The position numbers and the translations under genes are program-made. Shown in pieces: positions 26,001-38,000 of a stretch of 60,000 nt of DNA (positions are counted from its first letter, which is position 1; each line of letters begins with the position of its first letter). The notes under the pieces were generated by a model. The model worked only from the letters and a program-made list of their open reading frames with translations. It did not search any database and had not been told where the DNA came from. The stretch is from Branchiostoma floridae. Taxonomy: Eukaryota > Chordata > Leptocardii > Amphioxiformes > Branchiostomatidae. The DNA lies in the NCBI RefSeq assembly GCF_000003815.2, contig NC_049980.1, forward strand, positions 11,001,422 through 11,061,421, read 5' to 3'.

Positions 26001-29000
26001 ACAGGAAAATCATGAAAATGTAATTAGTTATGACATAACCAGCAACAAAAATTAACAAACACAAATTATTGTGTCAGACTTATCACTTCTCTACAGTGTA
26101 AGCTTACCTAGCTCACAGACGAAATTCAGCGCCATTGTGCACTCTAAGTCAGTCCACCATGTGAAGTCGTCACGTTCCCACACATGCACGCAGGGCTCCT
26201 CCTCTAAATGGCTATCAGACTCTCCTTCTGCCCAAGAGCTGTAATCTGTTGCTTTTTGATGTAGATTGTCAAAAGAGCAATCATTATTGTATTGATAAAA
26301 AGCAAAATGTCTGATATGGCAATATCAAAACTTACAATCAATTTTCTGTGCAAACTTAACAAAGTACAGTCGTATGTGTAATATTGGAAACAGCTTCTGC
26401 TCTATCTACATGTACATGTGCACTCTGCACCTTAGAACAAATTGTTTAATGATATATACCCATCAGTTGGCTTCCGTCACTCCAGATGAAGTTTCCCTCC
26501 ATAACATTCTGAAGACCTATCCAGTAGGCTGAAGTTGAATGTTGTGAAGCAGTGTTTCTAAGGTTTCAAGACATTGCCATGGTTAAAAATGCATGATGTT
26601 ATATGGACTTTGGATAATAACAGTTGACTGTGTACAACCTAAGATGGCAAATGCACCAACATGACAACGTGAACGTTGATTCTAAATTCAGTGCAAAAGG
26701 GAAACAGAGCTTACAGGATTCTGAATTAGTCCTGAAATAGTTTTGTAGTGATCCCCATCTCAGCATTAGCCTGAGTATCATCCTCCGTAGTAACCGCTGG
26801 CTTACGACTTTCGCTTGCTAGCGAAAGTCGTGAGCCAGCGGTTACTACCGTTATGGAGGATGATACTCAGGCTATCTCAGCATTTAATCTTATACCCATT
26901 AATTATAACATCGCAGGCTAAAAGTAAAACTGTACTGCTTTAAAAAAATGCATTTGATAACTAGAGTTCCACGAACACATACCTTTGCCAAATAAACCAG
27001 GTTTGTTATGTAGAATGATGTCTGTAGACAAATGCGTTACTCCTTTCATTTTCTTTATAATGATATGCTTGGAGTTGGTTTATAAAATTTCAGCATTGAT
27101 CATGCAAATTAGATCCCAAGTTACAATTAATTGATATCGAATTGCATACCAAAATCATGATGATCCTTTAATCCATTCTTGACTTATTCTCTTTCAAAGT
27201 CTTTAAATACACCTCTTAATACTCTCTTCCCTCTTTCTCAGTTACATATGTGAAAACTTTGATGAAAGTACTATAATGGAATACAGTGGATTTATGAACT
27301 TTTCCTCATCAATTATGCAAATTAGCTGTTAATTTGCATAATAAGTATCACATTATATAAGTCTTCACTTAGGCTATCTACATGCCAAAAATCATGACGA
27401 TCCGTCAACACGTTCATATTTTCTCATTAATTATGCAAATGAGATCATCATGTGCATGATAAAAATGTAGTGACATTTCTCTCTTTCTCAGCTACATATG
27501 TGACAAGTTTTAAAGTCCTGTCATGGAATGTAGTGAATTTATAAAATATCCTCATTAATTATGCAAATTAGCTGTTGATTTGCATAATTTGTATCTTATT
27601 ATGCAGGTCTTTACTTACGCTACCTACATACCAAAAAACATGATGATCCGTCAACATGTTCATATTTTCTCATTAATTATGCAAATGAGGCCATCATTTG
27701 CATAATTGATATCTATCGACATTTCTCTCCTTCCCAGCTACATATGTGACAAGTTTGAAAGTCCTATCATGGAATGTAGTGGATTTATAAATTTTCCTCA
27801 TTAATTATGCAAATTAGCTGTTGATTTGCATAATAAGGATACCATTATGTACGTCATCACTCATTCTATCTACATACCAAAAATCATGACGATCCGTCAA
27901 CACGTTGTAGAGTTATTCTCGTCCAAAGTTTGAAAGGAAACCGGTGCCTGCAGTTCCAAAAAAAGCCGCTAGGGGGCCCAAACTCACAGCACTTACTCTC
28001 TGCCTCGAGGGCTATCTATCACTCAAAAATCATGATCACAGCATGTCCAGAACAGGAGATATCAAAAATTGAGGTTCTCCTGCAGTACCTTAGCAAGCCG
28101 CTAGGGGGCCCATTATCGAACTTGACCTTCGTTTTCCCGACCCCTACCCACCTACCAAATATTATCGGGATCCATCCAAGACTTCTTGAGTTATGCTGTT
28201 AACACACAGACAGACAGACAGACACACAGACTCACAAGCCCAAAACATAACCTTAGCCATTCTGGCAAAGGTAAATATTATGTCATATATAGCATCCATT
28301 AATGACCCCCAGTGAATTAATCTTAGTATAAATGTGCATAACTGCATCATTTTTATGCATAACTCTTGGAACCTTATGAATAGTTATGCATAATCTGTAT
28401 AACATTATGCATATCTGACATGCATAATCATGAATAGTCATGATACCTGTAACTGTCTTGTAGATTGTCATGTACATAATATAGTATTACACAATCATGT
28501 AGGTTCTGGTAATGTCTTGTGGATTGTACATTGTAACGCTACTTTACCTTTATCCGTTGTTTTTCAGAACAGCACATTTAGTGATATCAAGTCAACATTG
28601 TTTTAAATTGTAATATTTTCAAAATACAACAGTTTGAAATCACATTTCATCGGCCTCCTTGCCCTAAATACCCTACCTCTTTTAACAACGTATAAAGGTT
28701 ACCCGCGAATAAAGGTGAACTACTGTAACAGTTACATTCTACACTAAGTCTTGAATGATTGATCTCCAAGATACATGCCAAGTCCATACCTGATGAAGTC
28801 AGCAAGGAATTGTTGTGTGTCAGCATCCTTGATGACGGCAAGTCTGCCACCGAGACCTTCACACAGTCCCTCAGCTGCACGATAGTTTTCTATCATGTCA
28901 GACACCCAGTAGCACTTCTGTCCATGGGAGAAAAAACCCTCAGGACATCCTGATGGCACTGTGTCAATGGGAGCAGATAAACAGGAAATATAAATTAGAC

Positions 29001-32000
29001 AAGCTCTAATTACTATTAGGTTTTACATGACCCAAAACATTTTTGAGAGAGGAATCACAAGCAAGCAAAATTTATGTAAACATGTCTCGCATGACTCAGA
29101 GGTCTTTGGCTGAAGCTTTGAGCATTTGTATATTAATCTTACAGTAAAGGTTAATGACAACACCTCAATGACCATCAGGCCCAGAAGCAGACTGAGTGAG
29201 TGAGTGAGTGAGTGAGTGAGTGAGTGAGTGAGTGAGTGAGTGAGTGAGTGAGTGAGTGAGTGAGTGAGTGAGTGAGTGAGTGAGTGTCAGTGAGTGTCAG
29301 TGAGTGAGTGAGTGAGTGAGTGTCAGTGAGTGTCAGTGAGTGAGTGAGTGTCAGTGAGTGTCAGTGAGTGTCAGTGAGTGAGTGAGTGTCAGTGAGTGAG
29401 TGAGTGTCAGTGAGTGAGTGAGTGAGTGAGTGAGTTTAAATGTAAGGGTATATAATGAGTATATTTTTAGTCATTTTGTACTTTTCAGGCTACAATCACA
29501 GACCACACTACAACATAGTGTAATAATTGCAATGAGCTTTAAAGCCTGAACCATGCCATCTACATATATGCAGACTGTATATAGTGTAGACATTGTCAGC
29601 ATTACCTGGTGTAGTTGACACTTGAGATGGAGCCCCAGTTGTTCCTGATGGCTGTTCTGGACAATTGTAGAGGCTTCGCATCATGCTCAAGGCAGACGGG
29701 GACAGGAAGTTTCCATACATATTATGTAGACTGTCGCAAAGGTTAGAGGGAGTGGTGCCAGGCCCTATCTCTTGGTCAGAATTTGCTGCTGAAGGTTGAA
29801 CATGAAAATACTGAGCTCTTATGCCAACAAAAGCATCTCCTTAAGTTGGTAAAACAATAATTATCATAGTGACCTTGTTCAAGTGGCCAAAAGCTATAAC
29901 AAGCAAAAATTTTTGAAGTACTCTTTTGAGTGATTTACAATGTATAAAAGTCATGTACATGTATCTTGTATCTAGAATGATGCAAGACATGTACATGTAC
30001 AGTACATGACTTGCACGTGTACATTATATGATGTATAAAACTGCAGTTTTTTTAATCTGTTAATATGTATTTTCTGGTGTATTGCAAATCTTAAAGCAAT
30101 GAAAAGAAATCAATAAATGCAATTGCACTTCTGCTACATTTATAGTGTGTATAGCAGCACTGGGACATGTATGTTATGGGCATTGACAATATTGTTAATG
30201 AATGATATATTTAATTGGGATTGTGACAATATGATTTCAATATGATTGTTTCAAACTAATGGCAATATGATATTTATTTCTGGCATAAATTTGCCTGCAT
30301 AGTTTTCCAAGCCAAGATAAAAGCCCTAAATGAATCAATGTCAAATTGAATGTTGGATAATGAACAGTTGGATTACCATAGCTTCTGTAGATGAGTTTGA
30401 ATCCAGATTCACTATTAGAGTGGTCAGATGTGAAGTTTAGCTGCACCTCATTTGTCTTGCTTGTGTACACTTCACCAGCATAGTAAGAACCTGTGTAACT
30501 GAGACAATAAGATTATATCACTGTCTAAATGAAGGTAAAGATGAAGAACCGGATATTCATGTTGAAAACAGATCATCATTTATACACTCAGCACAAAAAG
30601 TTTGGAATATCAACTTTGGTATATCATATTTCCATTATTTATGCATCAATTTCAGTGTATTATATATCAATAGAAAGCTTGTGTGATTTCCTTACCAATG
30701 GTATCAAACTCATTGTCATTGTTAACTCATGGAACATACACTAGGCCTGCTAACGTGAGTGGGTCACGAAAAAAAAGTGCCCAAATTCCCCCGTTTCTGT
30801 TCAAAACTGTATCGTCCGGTTCAACCTTTCTTATGGCCGCGGGTGACAATGATTCAATCAATCCTTTTATCACCTAACGTTTGGTATACAGAACATCCAA
30901 GTTTCTTTTTAGCATATCTGAGTAGAGTATTTTATGAGTGTAAATTCAAGGAACGAGGACTAGGCCCGCTTACGTACAGGGGGTCCTAAAGATGAAGTGC
31001 CAAATTTACACTACTAAAATCAATCACTCCATTCTGCTCATTTTCTTCCGTCAGTATTGACTTGTGAATGAAGGCAAGTTGAATAAACAGGACATGTCAA
31101 TCAAAGCTACTATTACTCTTTATTCAAGCAAAAAATCTGAATCATGTCAAGAGGTGATCAATCGAGTGCTAGCCATAAGCCGTAGGAAGGCTATTCCACC
31201 CTAAGACTGTACTACAGCGTCCAATGGTCCTTGCTCTGTGTGGACTGGTGTTGTACTCTTGCAGAACGGCATTTGGTCCAATATTGAAGAGGTAGAATGT
31301 TGCTATTGGATGAAGGATGGTGTCCCTATATGTCACCACATTAATTTGCCTAGAATGATGATGAGTCTTGTTTCCCCTAAGGTGGTTATACCGCCCAACG
31401 CCATGACGCTGCCTCCAGCACCAAATGCCGAAAGTTGCCTTGTCAGCGTGCGGTTCTCCTTGCCGCATCCACGCTTTGATTCTGCCATCCAACTATCGAA
31501 AGGGCAGATGAAGTCTACTCAAGTGTACTAAAACCTTGTATGTTCTGTATACAAAATGTGAGGTGAAAAGAGGATTGATTGAACCAGTGACACACGCGCC
31601 AATATCAACAGGACGATGCAGTGTTGAACAGAAGTAAGGGAATTTGGGCACTTTTTTTCGTGACCCACCCACATAAGCAGGCCTTGTGCTCGTTTCATGT
31701 GTTTACAATAATAATAAGTTTGATACCATAGGAAAGAAAATCACACAAGCTTTCTATTGATATATAATACATTGAAATTGATGCATAAATAACGGAAATA
31801 TGATATACCAAAGTTGATATTCCAAACTTTTTGTGCCGAGTGTATATAAATAGTAGCATGATTAAATAAACAATTAACAATAAATTGCCATAAATGATTG
31901 AAACATCTTGACTTTAATAAATAAATCTGGAAAAAAGTGACCAATTTCTCCATTAAACCCCAATTTCATTGCAAAATGCCATAGTATTACAATGTCAATC

Positions 32001-35000
32001 AATGCACTCAGACAAGTCACATTGCTACATGTACATGTTGGACTGACAATTGCATTAATCACTCTTCATTGAAATAAGCATGCATCTTAAAATGCAACCC
32101 AAAATGAATATATTTTACCTTTTCTGGTTGGTTTGACTCGTCTAGGAAAGTGACATAAGTTCAGAAAGTCATTATCAGTTTGAACAACTGGTCCAAAAAC
32201 ATTTTTTACTAATCATAACTCCAAATAATTACCATTTACCTTTTGAGGTTGGTTCCACTTGGAAAGTCACTTATGTTGAGAAAGTCATAACCACTTTCAA
32301 GATCAAAGTCCTCAAAGATGATCTCAATCAAATAGCCTATGGAAGGAAGGACATAATATACTGTACAGTTATTGATAGATTTCAATGACCATCATACTAA
32401 TTTGCATAAATTATCTTTATGTCGCAAGGCATTGGCCGAAAGGTACTACAATGTACCTGAAAAAAATCAAGGCCCATACATTATTCAAAATGGTTTGTGA
32501 TCATATATATATATTATGTAGAATTTTAAATTTGTTTGTTATGGAAAGGTCTATTTGATAAAGGACATTGAGTCAGTAGATTTTATATTTAACAAAGTAA
32601 TTTTGAATGACCTGGATGTGCTTTGATGGTGTAGTTACACTTGACATTGTCAGGGTAGGATGCGTCTGTTTGGTAGCCAGGACTGGTTATGATGGAGTTG
32701 TACTCATCCAGTCCTTCACAAGTAGCTGTGGCTATAGTTGCAGTCATGTCCGCAGCTGTTGAAATACAACAGTGTGAATGTGTATTATATATAAGAAGCT
32801 CCATCTTAAGATTGGAATTCCGTTTTTCCCATTTTGAAATGTGCTAATATTTTCAATATAAAAGCACTTGGTGCAAAGTCTTTACATATGATTGACAAGT
32901 ATGATGCACAGTTGTGAAATATGATAATAACTTTCATGAATATTCATTTTGAAAATTTTCTTCCTGCAGGAATTCCTGCAGGAAGCGTTTTTCCTGCAGG
33001 AATTCCTGCAGGAAGCGTTTTTCCTGCAGGAATGCTGCAGGCATTCCTGCAGAAATTCCTGCAGGAGAAAGGTAAATTCCTGCAGGAAGAATGTTTCCTG
33101 CAGGAATTTGTGCAGGAATGGCCTTATAATTCATATCTAAATCAATGACACTAAGATAGGAGTGCTACACACCGGCAAAAAAGTATGCAACAAACGTTTT
33201 AGTAGTAGTTTCTCCTATTCATGCAACTTTTTCAACATATACATTTACATTTTGTACTACAGTTAAATGTAGAGTATAATCACACCCCGCGCAACATTTC
33301 TACCCCCAGTTCAACCTGTATGACCTCACAAGCGCCATGTTCTTGTTGACTGTCGACGCATCAAAAGCCAGCCAATTTCTCAACAGTTATCATATATAAT
33401 ATCAATGTCACTAAATCCTTCAAAATTATGAGGTAGTCTGGCAACATTTTGGAAGCACGACGTGTGCCCGCGGGGTGGTCGTGGTCGCAAGTTTGAGTTT
33501 AATCCGATTAAATGTGAACGCATTTTTTTAATCCAACAGAAAGCTTTAATCGGATTCCTCATTTAACTCACTTGTATTTTTTCATTTGAATGGGGTCCAA
33601 GTTGCCCATGACATGTTCAACAGTTGTGCCGACAGAGCCATTACGGCTGTTCACACATGGGTGTTTTCATCAAATGAAAACTGCTCTATTCGAATGCTCC
33701 TTCCATGCATGCAATGATATCTTGTAAATGCAGTACCAAGTTGAACGTGGCAAAGAATGAAAGCTCCTTGGTCAGCAACTTGAGATTTGTTTGATCTGGT
33801 TGGTCATATTTTGACCATCATAAGTTTAACACTTGAATTTTTGTTCCAGAGAATATTTCATAAAGTTTAAAATTGGGCCTAAGAAAGCCAGGGGCTTGCT
33901 TCCTCTTGTTGAAAATTCAAGTAAGTATGCGCTATTGTAATGCGGGTTCAAAGTAAGGTCAGCTATTGTTCTATAGATATGCAAAGGATGCTGGTGTCCA
34001 ATTATCAATTATCAAAGGACTAATTATTCCCCAGGTCCAAACATCCTGGCTACCTGTAGTGCTGAGGACCTAAGGCCTTCAGAAAGAATCCTGGAACTTG
34101 GGGGTACACTATTACAAGAAATTACAGACTGAAGAATTACAGAATTTCAGAAACCTAAGTTCACTTTTACACTAATCTATTTAAGTATGAAATGGTTAAA
34201 CCTAAAGGGTAAATCAAGGTTGTCTTTGTCAATTTAAAGGTAAATTATGAATAATTTTTCTTGAAGTTTTGTGAAAATTTGATGGTAATTGTGGACTCCA
34301 CTTATAATAAGGTAATAAATAGACTGCTCAAACCAAGGAGGTTTAATATAGGCATCATGGAATGAAGTCAGCACCTCTGTGCCTAATTTCCAATCCAGCT
34401 GTGCCTTGCTCAATTTGCCCTTCAAGCTGCGTTACATTAAACAACTGCTCGCTATCAGACCCCCTTCTGTCAGTAATGACCATGGTAAAATCAGACCCGA
34501 GTGCTCGAAAATAAAAGCTGGACTGCTTCTAGTTGGGGGGGCTACTTTCAAAGTTGGTCATTTGGTCGTTTGATACCACTGTTGCACAGTGACTATGACT
34601 GCTTCCCAAAAAACCTGGTGCAGGATGAAGACCCCAAAAAAGTTTGCTTTTGCCCAACTAGTGTAACAGTGGGTTCAAGTAGTTCCTACCGTCCTTGCTA
34701 AGGAGCTCTGAGCTTTTGTGGCGACAGCGGTAGCGTACTGGATTTGTGATCCGGCTGCTGGTTTGAATCCTGGGAGTTGGGATGTTGTTTTTTCTGTTCT
34801 ACTCGCCCCTCTGGTTGTTTCACTGGTTGCCACACCAGATATCGAACCCTTTCTTGAGTGACAGATAAAGCTCCTTGGTTAATAACAAAGGACACAAAAT
34901 ATGCCAGGAAAGGAATATACACCGGTAAGCTTGTACGGGCTAGACGAGTTGGGCTTTTTTTTCGGCCCCCCCCCCCCCAAAAAAAATCGGCAAGCTTCCC

Positions 35001-38000
35001 AGAGAGGCCGGTGAAGGAGCCGAACTCGTCTAGCCCGTACAAGCTTTCCGGTGTATATTCCTTTCCCGGCATATATTCCTTTCCCGCAATATTCCCGATT
35101 AAAAATCGCGAAAAAAAAAACGCCAAGCTTCCCAGAGAGGCCGGTGAAGGAGGCTACTAGCCTGACTAAAATCGCGCTCCTAGCGGCCGGCCCTATAGTA
35201 TTGCTGCTGCCCTAGGAGGGGTCATTAACCCCAGCCAGCGCTAGATTGTGTAAACACAGGCTACTCAGCCTAAGGTGCATGCAAATATGACTTTCAAGCC
35301 CTGTGATGCAAAAAAAAACAAGACAGTTTTAAACAGTTTGTATTTTGCCTTATGATGCAAACTGGTACCAAGGCTAAAACCAGTTCAGTTCAGAAAAAGG
35401 GATGCATGGTAATGTGACCTTTCCCACTGACACAGAAGAGGGTCTGCATGGGGGGTTCTTGGTAACGCTTAACGGTGAATTCAGGAGGCCCGGTAATGCT
35501 TAACGGTAAATTCAGAAGGTCCGGTAACGCTTAACGGTAAATTCAGGAGGGGTTACAAAGCATGACAGTAAACATTGATGTTCGTTCCTCTTTGTACGGC
35601 GCTAAACTAGGTTACCTCGATGGTTGAAAATATCAGACTAATGGCATTGTGAGAAGGAAAAGGTGCCCAGAGCCCGGAGGAATGACAGGGACAATGTCTG
35701 CTGTGTCTATGACGTTTGCTTCCCTGGGTCAGTGCTCCCACCAGAGGCGGCAACATCAAGTTTCTTGTAGGCTGGGGGGCACTATTGCTGACAAAATTTT
35801 CAGCACATGGAGCGCCAAAGGCGCAACGCATCGTATGGGGGTAGGGGGTATGCTCCCTGGGAAATTTTTTAAAATCATGGCCCTCTGAAATGCTATTTCC
35901 TGCATTTTCCAGCAAATTTTGCTGACAGAATAATGAAATTTTCATCAAAATTACACATGGTTGTAGCAATTGACCTCCGGCCTCCGACATATTTTTATCA
36001 TTTCGAGCTCGGACGGCACGAGAAATTGCCAGACAAGTCCGGGGAAATTTAAAAGTCTGGACCGTCTGAAACGCCATTTACTGCATTTTGAAGGACAAAT
36101 TTTGCTGGCCAACGAAGGTAAACCAAATGACATTTTATTAAAGAGAAAATTTTTTGGGCCAACGCCCCTGAAACATGTTTTCGCCAGGTCGTCGTGAGCA
36201 CCAAAGCCACAAGCCGTTGCAAGGGAGGTCTGGAGAAACCTCATTTTCTGCATTCGATGAGAAAATTTTGCCGGAAACTATGCTAAGTTGGACACTGAAA
36301 TCTGTTTGAGTGAAAAGGTTTTTTGGGAGGGGGAGGGGCGACGCTTCCGCAACATGTTTTTACCCGAAGCGGCCGGGAGGCTCGGAGAAATTTTGAAATC
36401 TGGACCCTTTGAAACACCATTTCCTGCATTTTCAGGGGCTCTATCTGGCATTTGACTTCGTGGGTATAACTTGTTACGAAGAATTTCTTGGTAATGCTTA
36501 ACGGTGAATTCGGGATAACAAGTAACGATTAACGTGGAATTAAAACGACCAATACGCTTCACGAAGAATATACCGATAACGCTTAACGGTGAATTAGAGT
36601 GGGTCGGTAACGATTAACGGTAAATTAAAATGGCTCGTAACACTTAACGGAAAAAGGCATGCAGGCCCTCACAGAAGTGCAACGTCCTTCACAACCTTAC
36701 ACTTCTGAAACACAAGAGAAAAATTTGTGCCTGGTGAAACAACCAGAGGGGCGAGTAAGAACGGAAAGAAACAACACCCCGACTCCCGGGATTCGAACCC
36801 GCGCCAAACCCGGGCAGCCGGATCACAAATCGAACGTGCAAACCGTTCGGCCATAAAGGCTTAAGCCGTTAGGCGTCTTCGGTTTAGCAGTCCTTGAACA
36901 CCACTGTTACACTACTCCCCCTTTTCTTTTCAAGATTCGTCCTCGAATCTCCGAGTTCGACATCCCTGTGTGGCACATCCGCTAGCCTGTTACTCACAGG
37001 GTCGGCATGGGAACCAGTGAAACAACCAGAGGGGCGAGTAAGAACAGAAAGAAACAACACCCCGACTCCCGGGATTCGAACCCGCGCCGAACCCGGGCAG
37101 CCGGATCACAAATCGAACGTGCAAACCGTTCGGCCGAAAGGCTTAAGCCGTTAGGCGTCTTCGGTTTAGCAGTCCTTGAACACCACTGTTACACTGGCTC
37201 CCAGGATTTTAACCTGGGCCCGCCAGCTCATGAACCCAACACATTTACCACTCAAGCTAAAAGTTGACAGAACAGACTAATTAGACTAGTCAGTTGGTGT
37301 CCTCCGAACCCTACTGTGTCATTTGCACTGTGCTTCTTTGTCTATCATGATCAGAATCTCCAAGCGGATCTTGCAGGCTGACAATACTATCTTATGCAAC
37401 CGTAAGAAGCTACATTCTTTCATGGCCTTTCAAGTGCCTTCAAACACATCCTGTTTCAAAAAAATTTTTGATTCAGAAACATGGCCTAAATATAAGATTA
37501 TTATCTAAAAACTTTTATTTTCCTGGGTGACGCCACAAAGTATGACGTCACATACCTGGACGTAACCTGGATCCAAGCTTCAATGGTATATAATATTATA
37601 TTATATTATGTAAAGTGAGAGGTTGGCTAAAGTGCAATGCAGAGCACTACCTAATTTACCATTTTTCTGAATTCTAAGATTTCCATTAGTTGGCAGTTCA
37701 AAACAAAAGTGTTGAGCCAGATCAAGGAGGTTGAAAGAGGGCCAGATCAAGTTGGTGAGATCAAGGAGCTTTTATTACTCCTTAATTTGCCGATCTGGTT
37801 TAACCATTCGAATCCTGTAATCTATCCCAGAAGTGAATTTTCAGGTTTCTGCAATTTTGAAGTTCTTCTAGTTCTAATCTGGCTCAAAAGCAGTTCAGTA
37901 TAGAAATATCTCAGCAAGAAGCAACCTCCTTGATCTCAGGGAGGTGTTCTGAATCTTTCCATCCAGTGCTTTGGGACAGTCCCTGTGGGACTTGCTAATT

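Noticed and set aside
29193-29435. CRISPR-like regular repeat
   Set aside because: Simple (TGAG)n microsatellite without spacers in a eukaryotic intron.
31238-31531. Plus-strand 97-codon frame
   Set aside because: Antisense to the degenerate mariner transposase, whose motifs are readable on the minus strand.
32921-33148. Open frames of PAGIPAGS / LQEFLQE repeats
   Set aside because: They are readings of the TTCCTGCAGGAA palindrome array, open on both strands and in several frames; the inverted copy at 41275-41575 behaves the same. Not a protein.
36734-37195. tRNA genes suggested by GGGTTCGAATCCC boxes
   Set aside because: The units repeat with a shared non-tRNA tail and the acceptor stem does not close; they fit tRNA-derived SINEs.
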